From: Owenia fusiformis | Lineage: Eukaryota > Annelida > Polychaeta > Sabellida > Oweniidae | Assembly: GCA_903813345.2 (NCBI GenBank) | Contig: CAIIXF020000002.1 | Location: 31,180,926-31,244,925, forward strand | Length of the DNA stretch: 64,000 nucleotides | Direction: 5' to 3' | The notes under the pieces: generated by a model | What the model was told of the DNA's origin: nothing | Databases searched by the model: none | Seen by the model: only the letters and a program-made list of their open reading frames with translations | Shown: positions 54,930 through 64,000 of the stretch, piece by piece | Numbering within the stretch: the first letter of the stretch is position 1 | How the letters are laid out: each line of letters begins with the position of its first letter | Made by a program: the position numbers and the translations under genes

Positions 54930-55215
54930 TAATTAGTTGCTTGGATGGTAGATTGTTTGTTTGCTTGTTTATTAGCACGATTGATTGCTTGATTGGCCGT
55001 TTACTTGCTAACATTCTTTCTTTGTTGCTTTGCTGCTTCCTTGGTTTCTTGCATTAGAGTTTAATTAGCTACTTGCTTGGTTGGTTTGTCTGTTGTTTGC
55101 TTGCTTTATTTGTAAGTTGCATGGTTTGCTTTTTTACTTGCTTAGTTTCCTGCTTGCTTGGATGGTCGTTTGCTTGGTTGCTTGGTTGGTTACTTGCGTG
55201 GTTGGTTGACGAGTT
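54930..55215 (+). repeat. degenerate tetranucleotide repeat (TTGC/TTGG)n
   Basis: Long stretch of imperfect TTGC, TTGG and TTTG words. The minus-strand frame rich in Ser, Asn, Gln and Lys is an artefact of it. Confidence 0.8.
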
Positions 55216-55240
55216 ATTGATTTGAAACTTTCTAAATATC

Positions 55241-55533
55241 CATAGGCGTAGCCAAGGAGGAGGGGGGGGAGGTCCGAAAACCAATAAAGATTAAAAACCC
55301 TGAGAAAGAGGACTCAAAGAGCTTTTAAATGCTTTTTATTTGAAGCTTCTAGCTCACTTTGGAAGGAACTTGCATCCAGTTTTTGTAAAATTCAATATAA
55401 AAGTCATTTTTGGCTTGTTAACGTCATAATCGCACCCCCTTGTTTATGTCACAATCACCCCCCCCCCCGACTGAAAACCGAAATATTTTTGGCAATCACA
55501 CTCCCCCCTGACTGAAAGTAGGCTACGCCCCTG
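55241..55533 (-). mobile_element. G/C-run MITE, complete copy with 5 bp target duplication
   Basis: The ends CATAGGCGTAGCC and GGCTACGCCCCTG are inverted. ATATC flanks both sides (55236-55240 and 55534-55538). The interior has G and C runs and ACTGAAA words. The truncated copy at 560-715 is the same family, and the elements at 11130 and 13118 share end type and duplication length. Confidence 0.8.
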
Positions 55534-56790
55534 ATATCTGTTATTGTGTTATAACAATAAACTATATTTATATTGTGAGCATTTATGGGTTTTGATAACA
55601 CTAGGCTTTATACGTGTATAAATAATCAAATTTAATATTGTATCATGTTGGCTAAATCGTTTCAAGTGAAGAATTAAGAACTGTAATCGGGGTTTGCTTA
55701 GTTTGAGCCAGGGAACAAAATGTAATCAGACGGACGGATTAATTAATATTTGTTTTGATAAATGAGTATTATAGCTTATAGGCAGTATCATGGGAACCAA
55801 GTAATCGTGTATAGGATTATTTTTTGTTTACTTCAGAATTGAGTGAACCATCTGTAGTTTTAAAAACAAGGATCAATAAATACATCTGATCAAGATCAAA
55901 TATTAGAAATCTATTTTTGACTGGACAAATTCTTGTTCTCGAATGTCAAACAGAACCTTCATTATCTTTATTCATTTTGGAACTTTGATTTGAATTATTT
56001 CAATCAAATGTGTGTTGATGCTCCGAGCTAATACTTTTAATTGAAAAAATGTTGCAATAGGGGGGGGGGGTGCATTATTGTCTTTATTACATTACTTTTG
56101 TACATTATTACATATACAGTAAACGCGACCCGATCGGGGAGGGGATTCGGGTTGTGCACAGTGCACAATTTGTTATCTCTTTATGCATGTTTTATTGCCA
56201 AATTAATATAAAAACAAGCTGGAGAAACATAAGTATTTATTTTGTATTTTGTTACCACACGTCAAAAGGTGCATTTGAAGTTCAGAAAATGTAAGAAGAC
56301 TTGGCTAGACATCATGTACTTATATATTTATATGTTACGTATTTATTTTGTATTCAATTCGAATTCTGTTCACTCGCACTCCTTGAACCACCCCCACCCC
56401 TTGGCTACGGGTATAAGTACTTTCGGCACACAGAAAGAATAACATTAGACTTCTGCAATGCAACTACATGTAATAAGAGAGACCTAAAATGAAAATAATG
56501 TAATGTAAGAATATACAATTGTAGCCCATCACAAAGTTCATTTATTTCATAAAAGCGTCAAGGGACAATGCCTCTAAACACTAAGATAAACAAATTAACT
56601 TCTGTAGAAACATCCTGTTGTGGAAAAGACAAATGGCTTTTCATAACGGATTAAAATAGCCAGTCTGTCTAATTGTATAATATATTAGATACATTTTAAA
56701 TTCCTTTATACTTCTTATCACAGACAGGTTGATCATTTTATTTAGACAAGAGATTGTATTCCAGCAGTGTCATTTGTAATTAGCCCTTTG
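55534..56790. other. intron 4 DNA, unassigned
   Basis: Contains a G-run at 56061-56070 and short frames without recognisable content. Confidence 0.4.
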
Positions 56791-56997
56791 AAGTTTAATC
56801 AATCACGATAATCAGTTGGTCGGTTATTCAGTAAAGAAAAAAGTGATTATCGCCAGGCCATGCCTGTTGCCATTGTATCTAGCCTTTAAAAGTTATAATT
56901 AGGTCAGGATCAGACTGTGTCTGGTTATTAATGATTATTCTAAAAAATTAATCGCTGATTATTATGTGTTAATTCCAACCTGTTTGTCTAGTGACAT

Positions 56998-57724
56998 AAA
57001 CGCATTTTTCGAAACTATGAATTGGAGGTGCATAGATCCCCAAAGCGCGAAAAGTGAAGAGTGCGAAGTGAGGCTAATTTTTGAAAGTTTCAAGGAGTAG
57101 CCTTGCAACAGTCACACATTTGCAAGAGTCTAAAATTTCTACAAATCATCTTACCTTTCCCAGGAACAACGAAGGAGCATGAAATGTGCACTTCTTGCAT
57201 TGTTAGAGTATAATAAAGCTCAAACCATTGTAAATTCTAAATATTTCATGTTCACCATTTTGTTTGCCGGAACTACTTCTAGACTTCCTGATTAATCCTC
57301 ATAAAAGTTTTGTGACTACACCAAGTGGCATGGATTATCACTTGTATATTTATCGATTACAGTATAATTATCATGATAGATACATGATAGAGGCTTTATG
57401 AATGATAAACAATGGATACATGAAGGAGGAAAACTCTGGACTAAAAAGTAGTTCCAGGAAACAAAATGGTGGATATGAAATATTTAGAATTCACAATGGT
57501 TTGAGCTTTATTATACTCTAACAATGCAAGAAATACACATTTTCATGCTCCTTTGTTGTTCCTTGGTAAGGTAAGATTATATCTGGAAATTTTGAATTCT
57601 TGCAAATGTGTGACTGTTGCAAGGCTACTCCTTGAAACTTTCAAAAAATAGCCTCACTTCACACTCTTCATGCTAGCTTTGGGGAGCCATGCACCTCCAA
57701 TTCATAGTTATGAAAAATGCGTTT
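56998..57724. mobile_element. 727 bp fold-back element
   Basis: The left arm (AAACGCATTTTTCGAAACTA ... ATTGGAGGTGCATAG) and the right arm (CCATGCACCTCCAATTCATA ... AAAAATGCGTTT) are reverse complementary over ~290 bp with an unpaired centre of ~140 bp. Internal shared blocks include AGTATAATAAAGCTCAAACC and CCTTGCAACAGTCACACATT. Non-coding. Confidence 0.8.
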
Positions 57725-59160
57725 AAATGTAAGGTTTTCTTTTATGTGTCTCTTTAGTCAGGAAATGCATTCACATACAAGAAAAACAGTATACAAAATC
57801 TTCTGACTTTATCAAAAAATATGGCTCCCATGTTTTTGTACTTTTGATTAACTTAAATGTCACCTTAACTTTGGCAATAACTCAGATGCGAGTAGGTACT
57901 TTTTAGATAGCAAGTTCCTTTTAACTTAAATATTTATATGTTTTAGTGGTTCAATTTTCATATCACCAATATGTATCTAATAGTTTTGCAAATTAAAATA
58001 TTTCCTGTAAAAGAAAATATTACCTGTCCAATACAAGAAAAGATATTTCGCTTTTTGTGATTTTATAACATTGGGTCTGTGTGGAATCTCCCCGAACTAA
58101 AAGTCACATTTTCAAAAAAATTAAATTTTCAAAGTTGATAAACAATTTTCGACGATTTGAGACGACTCCTAAATAACATAGAATAGATGAGAATTTGCTC
58201 CTGTACTTACCAAGGACTATCGTAATAAAAACCGAACCTCAAGGATATGAACATAGACTGAACATTTATAGAAAGTTATAGTGAATAAAATTTAAAACTT
58301 AGTGAAAAAATTGATCAAGAAAAAACTCATAACTGTTTTACATAAAATTTTGGCCTACTTTGATTGCAACGAACATAAGTGGAGTTCACAAACTAGGACA
58401 GCTATTGTACAAAGTTAAAACAAATTCAGAATTACAAACGAGCGACCTGAACTATATGTGGCTAGTCGATCTATGTGGATGCAGTCAGGCACATGTAATG
58501 TTTCATGAGTGCCCGCCTCTGCACTTTTCAATGGAAGAATTTTGCACCTCTGTTTAAATAATCTATATTTACTCATCTGTGTATATCATACTTCATTGAT
58601 TTACAAAACCAAAGCTACGCTATAAACACACATTCTCTGATATTTTTACGGAGAATAGATAACTCAAACGAGTTCACTCGACCAGATTTATCATCTCGCT
58701 CATAGCTGTGATAAGGTATGTATAATGCCATAGGTTTACCTTATAATGGGGAATAAAAAATTCAATTAATATAATTATTTCACGTACACAAATATGTCTG
58801 TGTGAAGTAAAACAAAAATACAATGCGTTTTATAATATTTTTGGGGTTATGGTATGAAATATCCGCTTTAAAAAGCAATTTAATTATGATGTATCATGTG
58901 GATTAGTAGCCGTTCTTATTGGATTCAATGAACAGACTGGCTAGGTTTCAATTGAATCATTTTGAATGTGTGTATTTTTAATATTTTAATCCACAGTGTC
59001 TAAAAACAATAATAATGCTATATTGGTAATTAGAAAGATTCCACTTACCACGATTTCAAAAAATTGTAAATAGATAATATTATTCTTGAATTTGGGTCAT
59101 TTGTTTTAAGGAATCTGTAGGCTCGTTCAGCTGAGCTGACAAAATCATCAAGATTTACGG
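57725..59160. other. intron 4 DNA, unassigned
   Basis: AT-rich. A 65-codon frame at 58360-58557 has no recognisable content and no clear splice context. Confidence 0.4.
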
Positions 59161-62100
59161 ATGGTCCATTTGTTGTATGCTCATTGTCACTTCCAAGGAA
59201 TGTTAATGGCTCTGAAACTTGTAGTCTTGCCCAAGTCAGTATTTATTTACTTATCTGATCTTGAATTATTACCACCTTGTACAATCCAATGCATCATCGC
59301 TGATATTATCGGGACTCTGTTGTCGAAGTCGGTGAAAGTAAAAAAGGTCTACTATGCACAATGGTTTTGTTGTCCAATAAATGGACTTGGGAAGGATGAA
59401 GATGAAGGAAGTCGAGTTGGCACAGTTATTGTATCGTGAATTAGGAGTGAATGGTCAAAATGGAGAGATTGCAGGTGTGCAAATTCTATGGGCTGACGGA
59501 CGTAACATAGCCATTCTATATGCTGATGATTTGAAAGCGAAAGGTAAAATACTTGCCATTGGTCAACTAAATATTCCTGGGACTCTTACACAAATTGAAA
59601 GTTACACACGTGAAGCTCTTACACCCACCCCGAAAGGGTTTCGATTCATGGCATACCCCTCCACATATCAAACACAGAAGTTGAAGGTTGGATTTCTGAA
59701 AGAGTTAACATCACCTCTCCTGTACAATATGCAATGAAGGGTACAGATAAAATGAAGATAAATACTGGAAACCGATTCTGTTATGGCCACGTAAAGGATG
59801 GTGTAACATTTCCAAGATATAACAAACTGCCGCTTTACAACCCATTTGACACTGATTCATTATTTGACTTCGAGGTTACTGTATACATCAATTCGCAGCC
59901 ATTAAATTGTGCATGTTGCCTTGAACTGGACCACATGACCAGAGAGTGTCCAGGCAGAAAACCACAGTGTAGAAAATGCGGAGGCATAGGGCATATAGCG
60001 CGCCGGTGTACGGAACGGGAGCAGAAAGAAGATGATACATCAGAGAATAGATCAGGTAGATGAAGACCCGATACCTGATGAAGATAATGACTCTAAACCT
60101 GAGGAAATTGATAGTGATGAAGTTGAAGAAGAAGATCAAGAACAGACAGATCCAGAAAAAGTCTCCCCCTTATTTGACAAAAGTGTTAAGGATAAGAAGA
60201 CAAAAGTCATGAGCAATGATAAGTTCGACAAAAGAGCAAAATAAAACACAAAAACGCTACTGGTAAAAGACACAAACAAGAAGCGACCCCCACATTTAAC
60301 ACTACCTAGTTTGGAGAAAAGTGGAAAGCAAGGGAAAATATCCTAAATCTTTTGTTTAATATATGAGAATATCTTCCATTAATGTATAAGAACAAAAGCG
60401 AGAGAACGTCGTAAATTATTTGACTGGATTAGAAAGAAAAAATAACTGTATGTTTTCTACAAGAAACACATATAGTTAAGGAAGATATTGCCATATGGAA
60501 AACACAATGGGGGTCAGAGCTGTATGCTCTGCCTCATAAATCCTCAAGTAGAGGTTAGATTATTCTTATAGATAAATTTGAAAGAGATATAACAGATATA
60601 ATTGAAGTGAATGTGAAAAATAAAGATGATAGGGTACAGATATTGAAAATATGCAAAGAGGAAAAAAATAATGTTAGCGAATATATATGCTCCAAATAAA
60701 GATGGAGAAAAATTATTATTTTTTAATGAACCTAAAACTATTTTAAAAGATACATATGAAGTGGGCTATGAGATAATTATGGCGGGAGATATGAATACAG
60801 TTTATGACAATAACTTAGATATTATAGCTGGTAAGGGACATAATGAAGCAGTAGTTAATAGATTGAGAAGCATTGTGCAAATGGTACGCCTTAACATAAA
60901 TGGGTGCAAAAAGAATATACATGGTGTAAATGCAAACCTCAATTTATAGCCCGTAGGCTATATTTTCTTAACTCAAGGGATAGCAACAAAAGTAGTTAAC
61001 TCAGATATTTGGCCATGCATTAAATCTGATCATAGAGCAGTGATGATAGACGTTGAATTCTGATGAGAAACGGGATCCAGGCTACTGGAAATTAAACAGA
61101 TAAAGATTATGTTAACCCAATAAATGAAACAATTGCTCAATGTACCCAACAGTATAAAGATAAAGTAAATCTACAAGTACTATGGGATTTATGTAAATGT
61201 CAGATAAAACAAAATCTATGATTTATTCGAAACAAAATAGTGTAAAAAAGAAAGGCAAATTTGGGGAACTGGAGTACAAATTAAAAACAGCTCAAAGTTA
61301 TGCCTCTATAAATCCAAATGAAAACAACTGGGATTTGGTTATTAAACTTCAAAAAGAGAAGTAAATTCTTGAGGAAAAAATGGCATGTGGTGCAATTATA
61401 AGACCTAAGTAGAAATGGGTTGAAAATGGTGAAAAAAACACAACATTCTTTTTATCCCTGGAAAACAGAATGCTAAACAGAAAACTATCGAGTTACTTGA
61501 AGATGAACAAGGGGTTAAAACTAATGGCTTAGATGAAGAATTTATTTACATATTATTCACATTTATACAAGGAAAATGGGAATGTAATATATAGTCTGAA
61601 TGAATTTCTAATTGACACAGAATGCAAATTTTGAGATGAAAACGAAAAACAGTCATGTGAAGGAGAAATATCAAAATCTGAATGTTCTAATGCAATAAAA
61701 AGTATGAAAAACTCTACAAGTCCAGGCATAGATGGTCTCACACCCGCCTTTTATAAAATGTTTTGGTGCAAAGTGCAAAACCTTTTAGTAAATTCATTGA
61801 ATTACAGTCTTATCTCAGGTCATTTATCAAATAGCCAAAGAAAATGTATAATAGTACTTCTTTTAAAAGGGAAGCAGTTACCAAGAAATAAAATTAGAAG
61901 CTATAGACCCATAACTTGTACTGATTACAAAAATAGGAGCAAGTGTGTTCGCAAGAAAAATTCAAGGGGTAATCTTTAAACTTGTACATACAGATCAAAA
62001 TGCTTACATAGAAAATAGAGGATAACATTTTAACCTTAAATTAATTGATGATATTATTCAGTATACAGATATATAGGATATTTCGGGAGCTATAATAGCA

Positions 62101-63300
62101 TTAGATTACTCGCGGGCGTTTGATTCCGTATCCAAGGAGTTCATCAAGGATGTGTTTGAAAAAAATAACTTGGCGCTGATATGAAAAAATGGATACATCT
62201 AATAATGGTTATTTTACAGAATGGTTTAATCTTAAATCTGGACTTCGGCAAGGCAGTCCGTTGAGTGCGATAATTGTCATTATTGCGACAGAAATGTTCG
62301 CTTGCAAAGTGCGTCAGTCACATAATGTTCAAGGGATGAAATTGCAGAATAATAAAGAAATAAAGTTAAAGGTGCAACAATTAGTGCAGAGGGGCCATTC
62401 AACGATCATGGACCAGTGTCAAAATATATTTAAGTTTGGATATTTCATCAAGACTAACATCTATTTTTATTATCCACAAAAAACCCACTAGATAAACATT
62501 ATTTCAGCATATATTCCTCTTAAAACATGGTGGATCTTAAAAATATAAAAGCGGATTTCCCCTTTTTGAAGCTTTGAACTGAATTTACACTTCTTAATGC
62601 TGAAATTGATAGTTTATACATACATTTTAAGAAAATAGGTCTGTCAAAGAAGATGTTAAGCCAAATGTTGCCTTGATAGCTCATAAAAAGTTAAAATGTT
62701 CCTATTTTCTCTCTACAGGCCTTGTTGCCCCTTTAACTGTCTATGCTGATGATACAACAGTATTTGATATCTCAGTAATAGTAATGAACACATGTATAAT
62801 AATATTGTAATAGCAACAGCAAAATTAAAAGACTTTGAAAGCATAATTATTCAAAATGAAAAAGTCCAAATATTCCTGGAAAATGAAGAAATGAATGCCA
62901 GGTAGACATGAAATTGGCTTATAAAACAGTTGAAAGTTTAAAAGGGCCAGGCTAAGGTCACTTTTTATAAGATACTCTATAAAATACATCCAACAAACGA
63001 ATTACTTTATAAAATGAAAAAGAAACAATCAAACAACTTTTTTGTGGATTGTACATATATAAAGCAAGTTTGGGTGATGGTGGAAACATACTGTCTTAAA
63101 AAATTAAACAAAAAAAATTAACCTTAGTACATCAGAAAAGATGTTAGGTACTAGAGACCAAGAAGTAAATGTTGTAATAAGTATTGCACACAATGTAATT
63201 AGTAAATTTAAGAAGAGGAACCATCCAAATTTAGAATTTTTATTTAATTATGAACTGATGATGAGGAAAATGAAAAATTATTTTTGCTTTTGCTAATTCT
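59161..63300 (+). pseudogene. degenerate L1/Tx1-type LINE with ORF1 zinc knuckles, endonuclease and RT remnants
   Basis: In order: an ORF1 remnant (59381-60240) with two CCHC knuckles (CACCLELDHMTREC and CRKCGGIGHIARRC, about 59909-60010) and an acidic tail; AP-endonuclease remnants FLQETHIVKED (60450s, with a stop soon after) and LANIYAPNKD...IIMAGDMNTV (60671-60800); RT pieces NSTSPGIDGLTPAFYK (61710s), YRPITCTDYK (61900s), ALDYSRAFDSVSKEF (62095-62140), LRQGSPLSAI (62240s) and YADDTTVFD (62740s); then a C-terminal part to ~63300. Many stops and frameshifts and a TTAA MITE inside the RT make it dead. The LRQGSPLS form and CCHC ORF1 fit the Tx1/L1 group. It occupies intron 4, in the gene's own orientation. 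Confidence 0.8.
62366..62736 (+). mobile_element. TTAA-flanked MITE, copy D, inside the LINE RT
   Basis: 371 bp including TTAA at both ends, same family as copies A-C. It separates NNKEIKL from TVYADDTT of the LINE RT. With the element and one TTAA removed the two parts read in one frame through the catalytic box, which proves the target duplication is TTAA. Confidence 0.9.
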
Positions 63301-63469
63301 GGTTATGTTATTTGTAATTGGTATTATATGGAAATAAAAAAGACAATTTTCGAAACCATATTTTTACATGTAGATTTGAAATATCACATCTAGTCTATTG
63401 GCATCTCCAAGAAATTAAGGTGAACAAAAATACACGTTGACCAGTTAACAAAATATTTCTTATCTAAAG

Positions 63470-63775
63470 GATACTTCCGGAATCCGCCCGATGGCTAACT
63501 GTGAACAGGAAGTACAAGAAAGCTCTCCGTGTCCTCCAGCGAATGGCTAAGTGCAACGGTCGCCCCATTGAGGACGAGGTGGTTAAACAATATGAGGCTG
63601 CTATCGCTAGAAAGACAACTGAGAAAGAAAAGGATTTGGAAACGCATGGCTCCATGACAATAAAGGAGAAATTTTGCGGAGGAAGGAAGCATAACAAAAT
63701 GAAGACTTTTACAGTTGTTGACATATTCCGCCATAGCGAAATTCGCCTAGACGCTTTCATCATATGCTGTTTATG
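63470..63775 (+). CDS. SLC22-like transporter, exon 5 (PES-RW loop and start of helix 7)
   Basis: Acceptor TTATCTAAAG|G completes the tryptophan split by intron 4. The translation continues ILPESARWLTVNRKYKKALR, the conserved PESxRWL loop after helix 6 of SLC22, then a long hydrophilic segment (the intracellular loop, including KEKFCGGRKHNK) and VVDIFRHSEIRLDAFIICCL into helix 7. The right edge is placed at a possible donor TTATG|GTTTGT (phase 2). If it is not used the frame stays open to 63875. The remaining ~190 residues must lie beyond the window. Confidence 0.85.
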
Positions 63776-63856
63776 GTTTGTACTTTGGTCCTTTCTTGAT
63801 TTGGCTGCATGTGCAAAACTGTCAGTACCACCATTAACACCGAAGCAAACTACTTC

Positions 63857-64000
63857 TTCAAAAAGTTTCAAATGACCCAACACTCTACTTCTGCAAAAAG
63901 TGTCCAATGACCAAACCCCCTTTCTTCCCCAAAGTATCACATGACCTGATCTCCATTCTCTTCCACAATGTGTCAAATGACTCTATCGTTCCTCTTCCAC
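63857..64000 (+). repeat. ~36 bp tandem repeat at the window edge
   Basis: Four diverged units share AAAGT(G/T)TC(A/C)AATGAC followed by pyrimidine-rich sequence (CTCTACTTCTGC, CCCTTTCTTCCCC, CTCCATTCTCTTCC). The array continues beyond the window. Confidence 0.7.

Noticed and set aside
55069-55284. Asn/Gln/Lys/Ser-rich frame as a prion-like protein
   Set aside because: Produced by the degenerate TTGC/TTGG repeat on the opposite strand.
53885-56990. A ~3 kb DNA element bounded by TAATCA/ATTATCG-rich inverted ends
   Set aside because: The inverted similarity is low-complexity and the ends and target duplication cannot be set. Noted in the intron 4 entry only.
59381-59737. YADD motif in the 118-codon frame as a reverse transcriptase
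   Set aside because: The ILYADDLKAKG context lacks the other RT blocks and lies upstream of the zinc knuckles in the ORF1 region. The resemblance is chance.
63464-63976. 170-codon minus-strand frame
   Set aside because: Antisense to SLC22 exon 5, which has conserved motifs and fitting splice phases.

Overview
The window is eukaryotic nuclear DNA. It is AT-rich and packed with fold-back/MITE elements, broken non-LTR retrotransposons and one giant LTR retrotransposon, and the only host gene recognised is split into widely spaced exons. The repeat style (hairpin mini-elements, G/C-run MITEs, a Tx1/L1-like LINE, a multi-domain Ty3/Gypsy element) and the SLC22-type gene suggest a marine invertebrate, most likely a mollusc such as a bivalve. 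That assignment is inference.

Layout. 1-20.8 kb holds no host gene that I can recognise. It contains TTAA-flanked MITEs, broken copies of an uncharacterised transposon-associated gene family (HEEADT / LTGCDS-type motifs), a 5.9 kb TA-flanked element with ~0.5 kb inverted termini inserted in a ~350 bp tandem repeat, a LINE reverse transcriptase, two G/C-run MITEs, a 3.5 kb fold-back, and a cluster of short perfect hairpins. From 20,873 to the window's end runs one plus-strand gene, an SLC22-like (organic cation/carnitine transporter type) major facilitator. Five exons join in frame at 20873-21005, 49648-49871, 52050-52280, 53470-53666 and 63470-~63775, and the gene continues past the window.

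Intron 1 (28.6 kb) contains, in antisense orientation, a complete 18,678 bp Ty3/Gypsy-type retrotransposon (27233-45910). It has 4,064 bp LTRs of equal length and near-identical sequence, a 4 bp target duplication (ATAT), a tRNA-Leu-like primer site, a polypurine tract, and a single uninterrupted 2,802-codon gag-pol frame. Two features are unusual. The polyprotein carries a second retropepsin-like domain downstream of integrase. A separate ORF encodes a lysine/serine/proline-rich, histone H1-like basic protein; its start codon lies two bases after a strong 3' splice-site consensus and its C-terminal tail resembles that of the polyprotein. The LTRs contain long tandem arrays whose units end, on the element's sense strand, in a TTTCAG splice-acceptor-like motif. 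Everything needed for mobility appears present and the insertion looks young.

The rest of the gene's introns hold more fold-backs, a minisatellite, a LINE C-terminal fragment, and in intron 4 a degenerate Tx1/L1-like LINE disrupted by a TTAA MITE whose removal restores the RT reading frame. Inverted copies of a ~230 bp sequence sit close to both ends of intron 1 and could fold the intron so that exons 1 and 2 are brought together.
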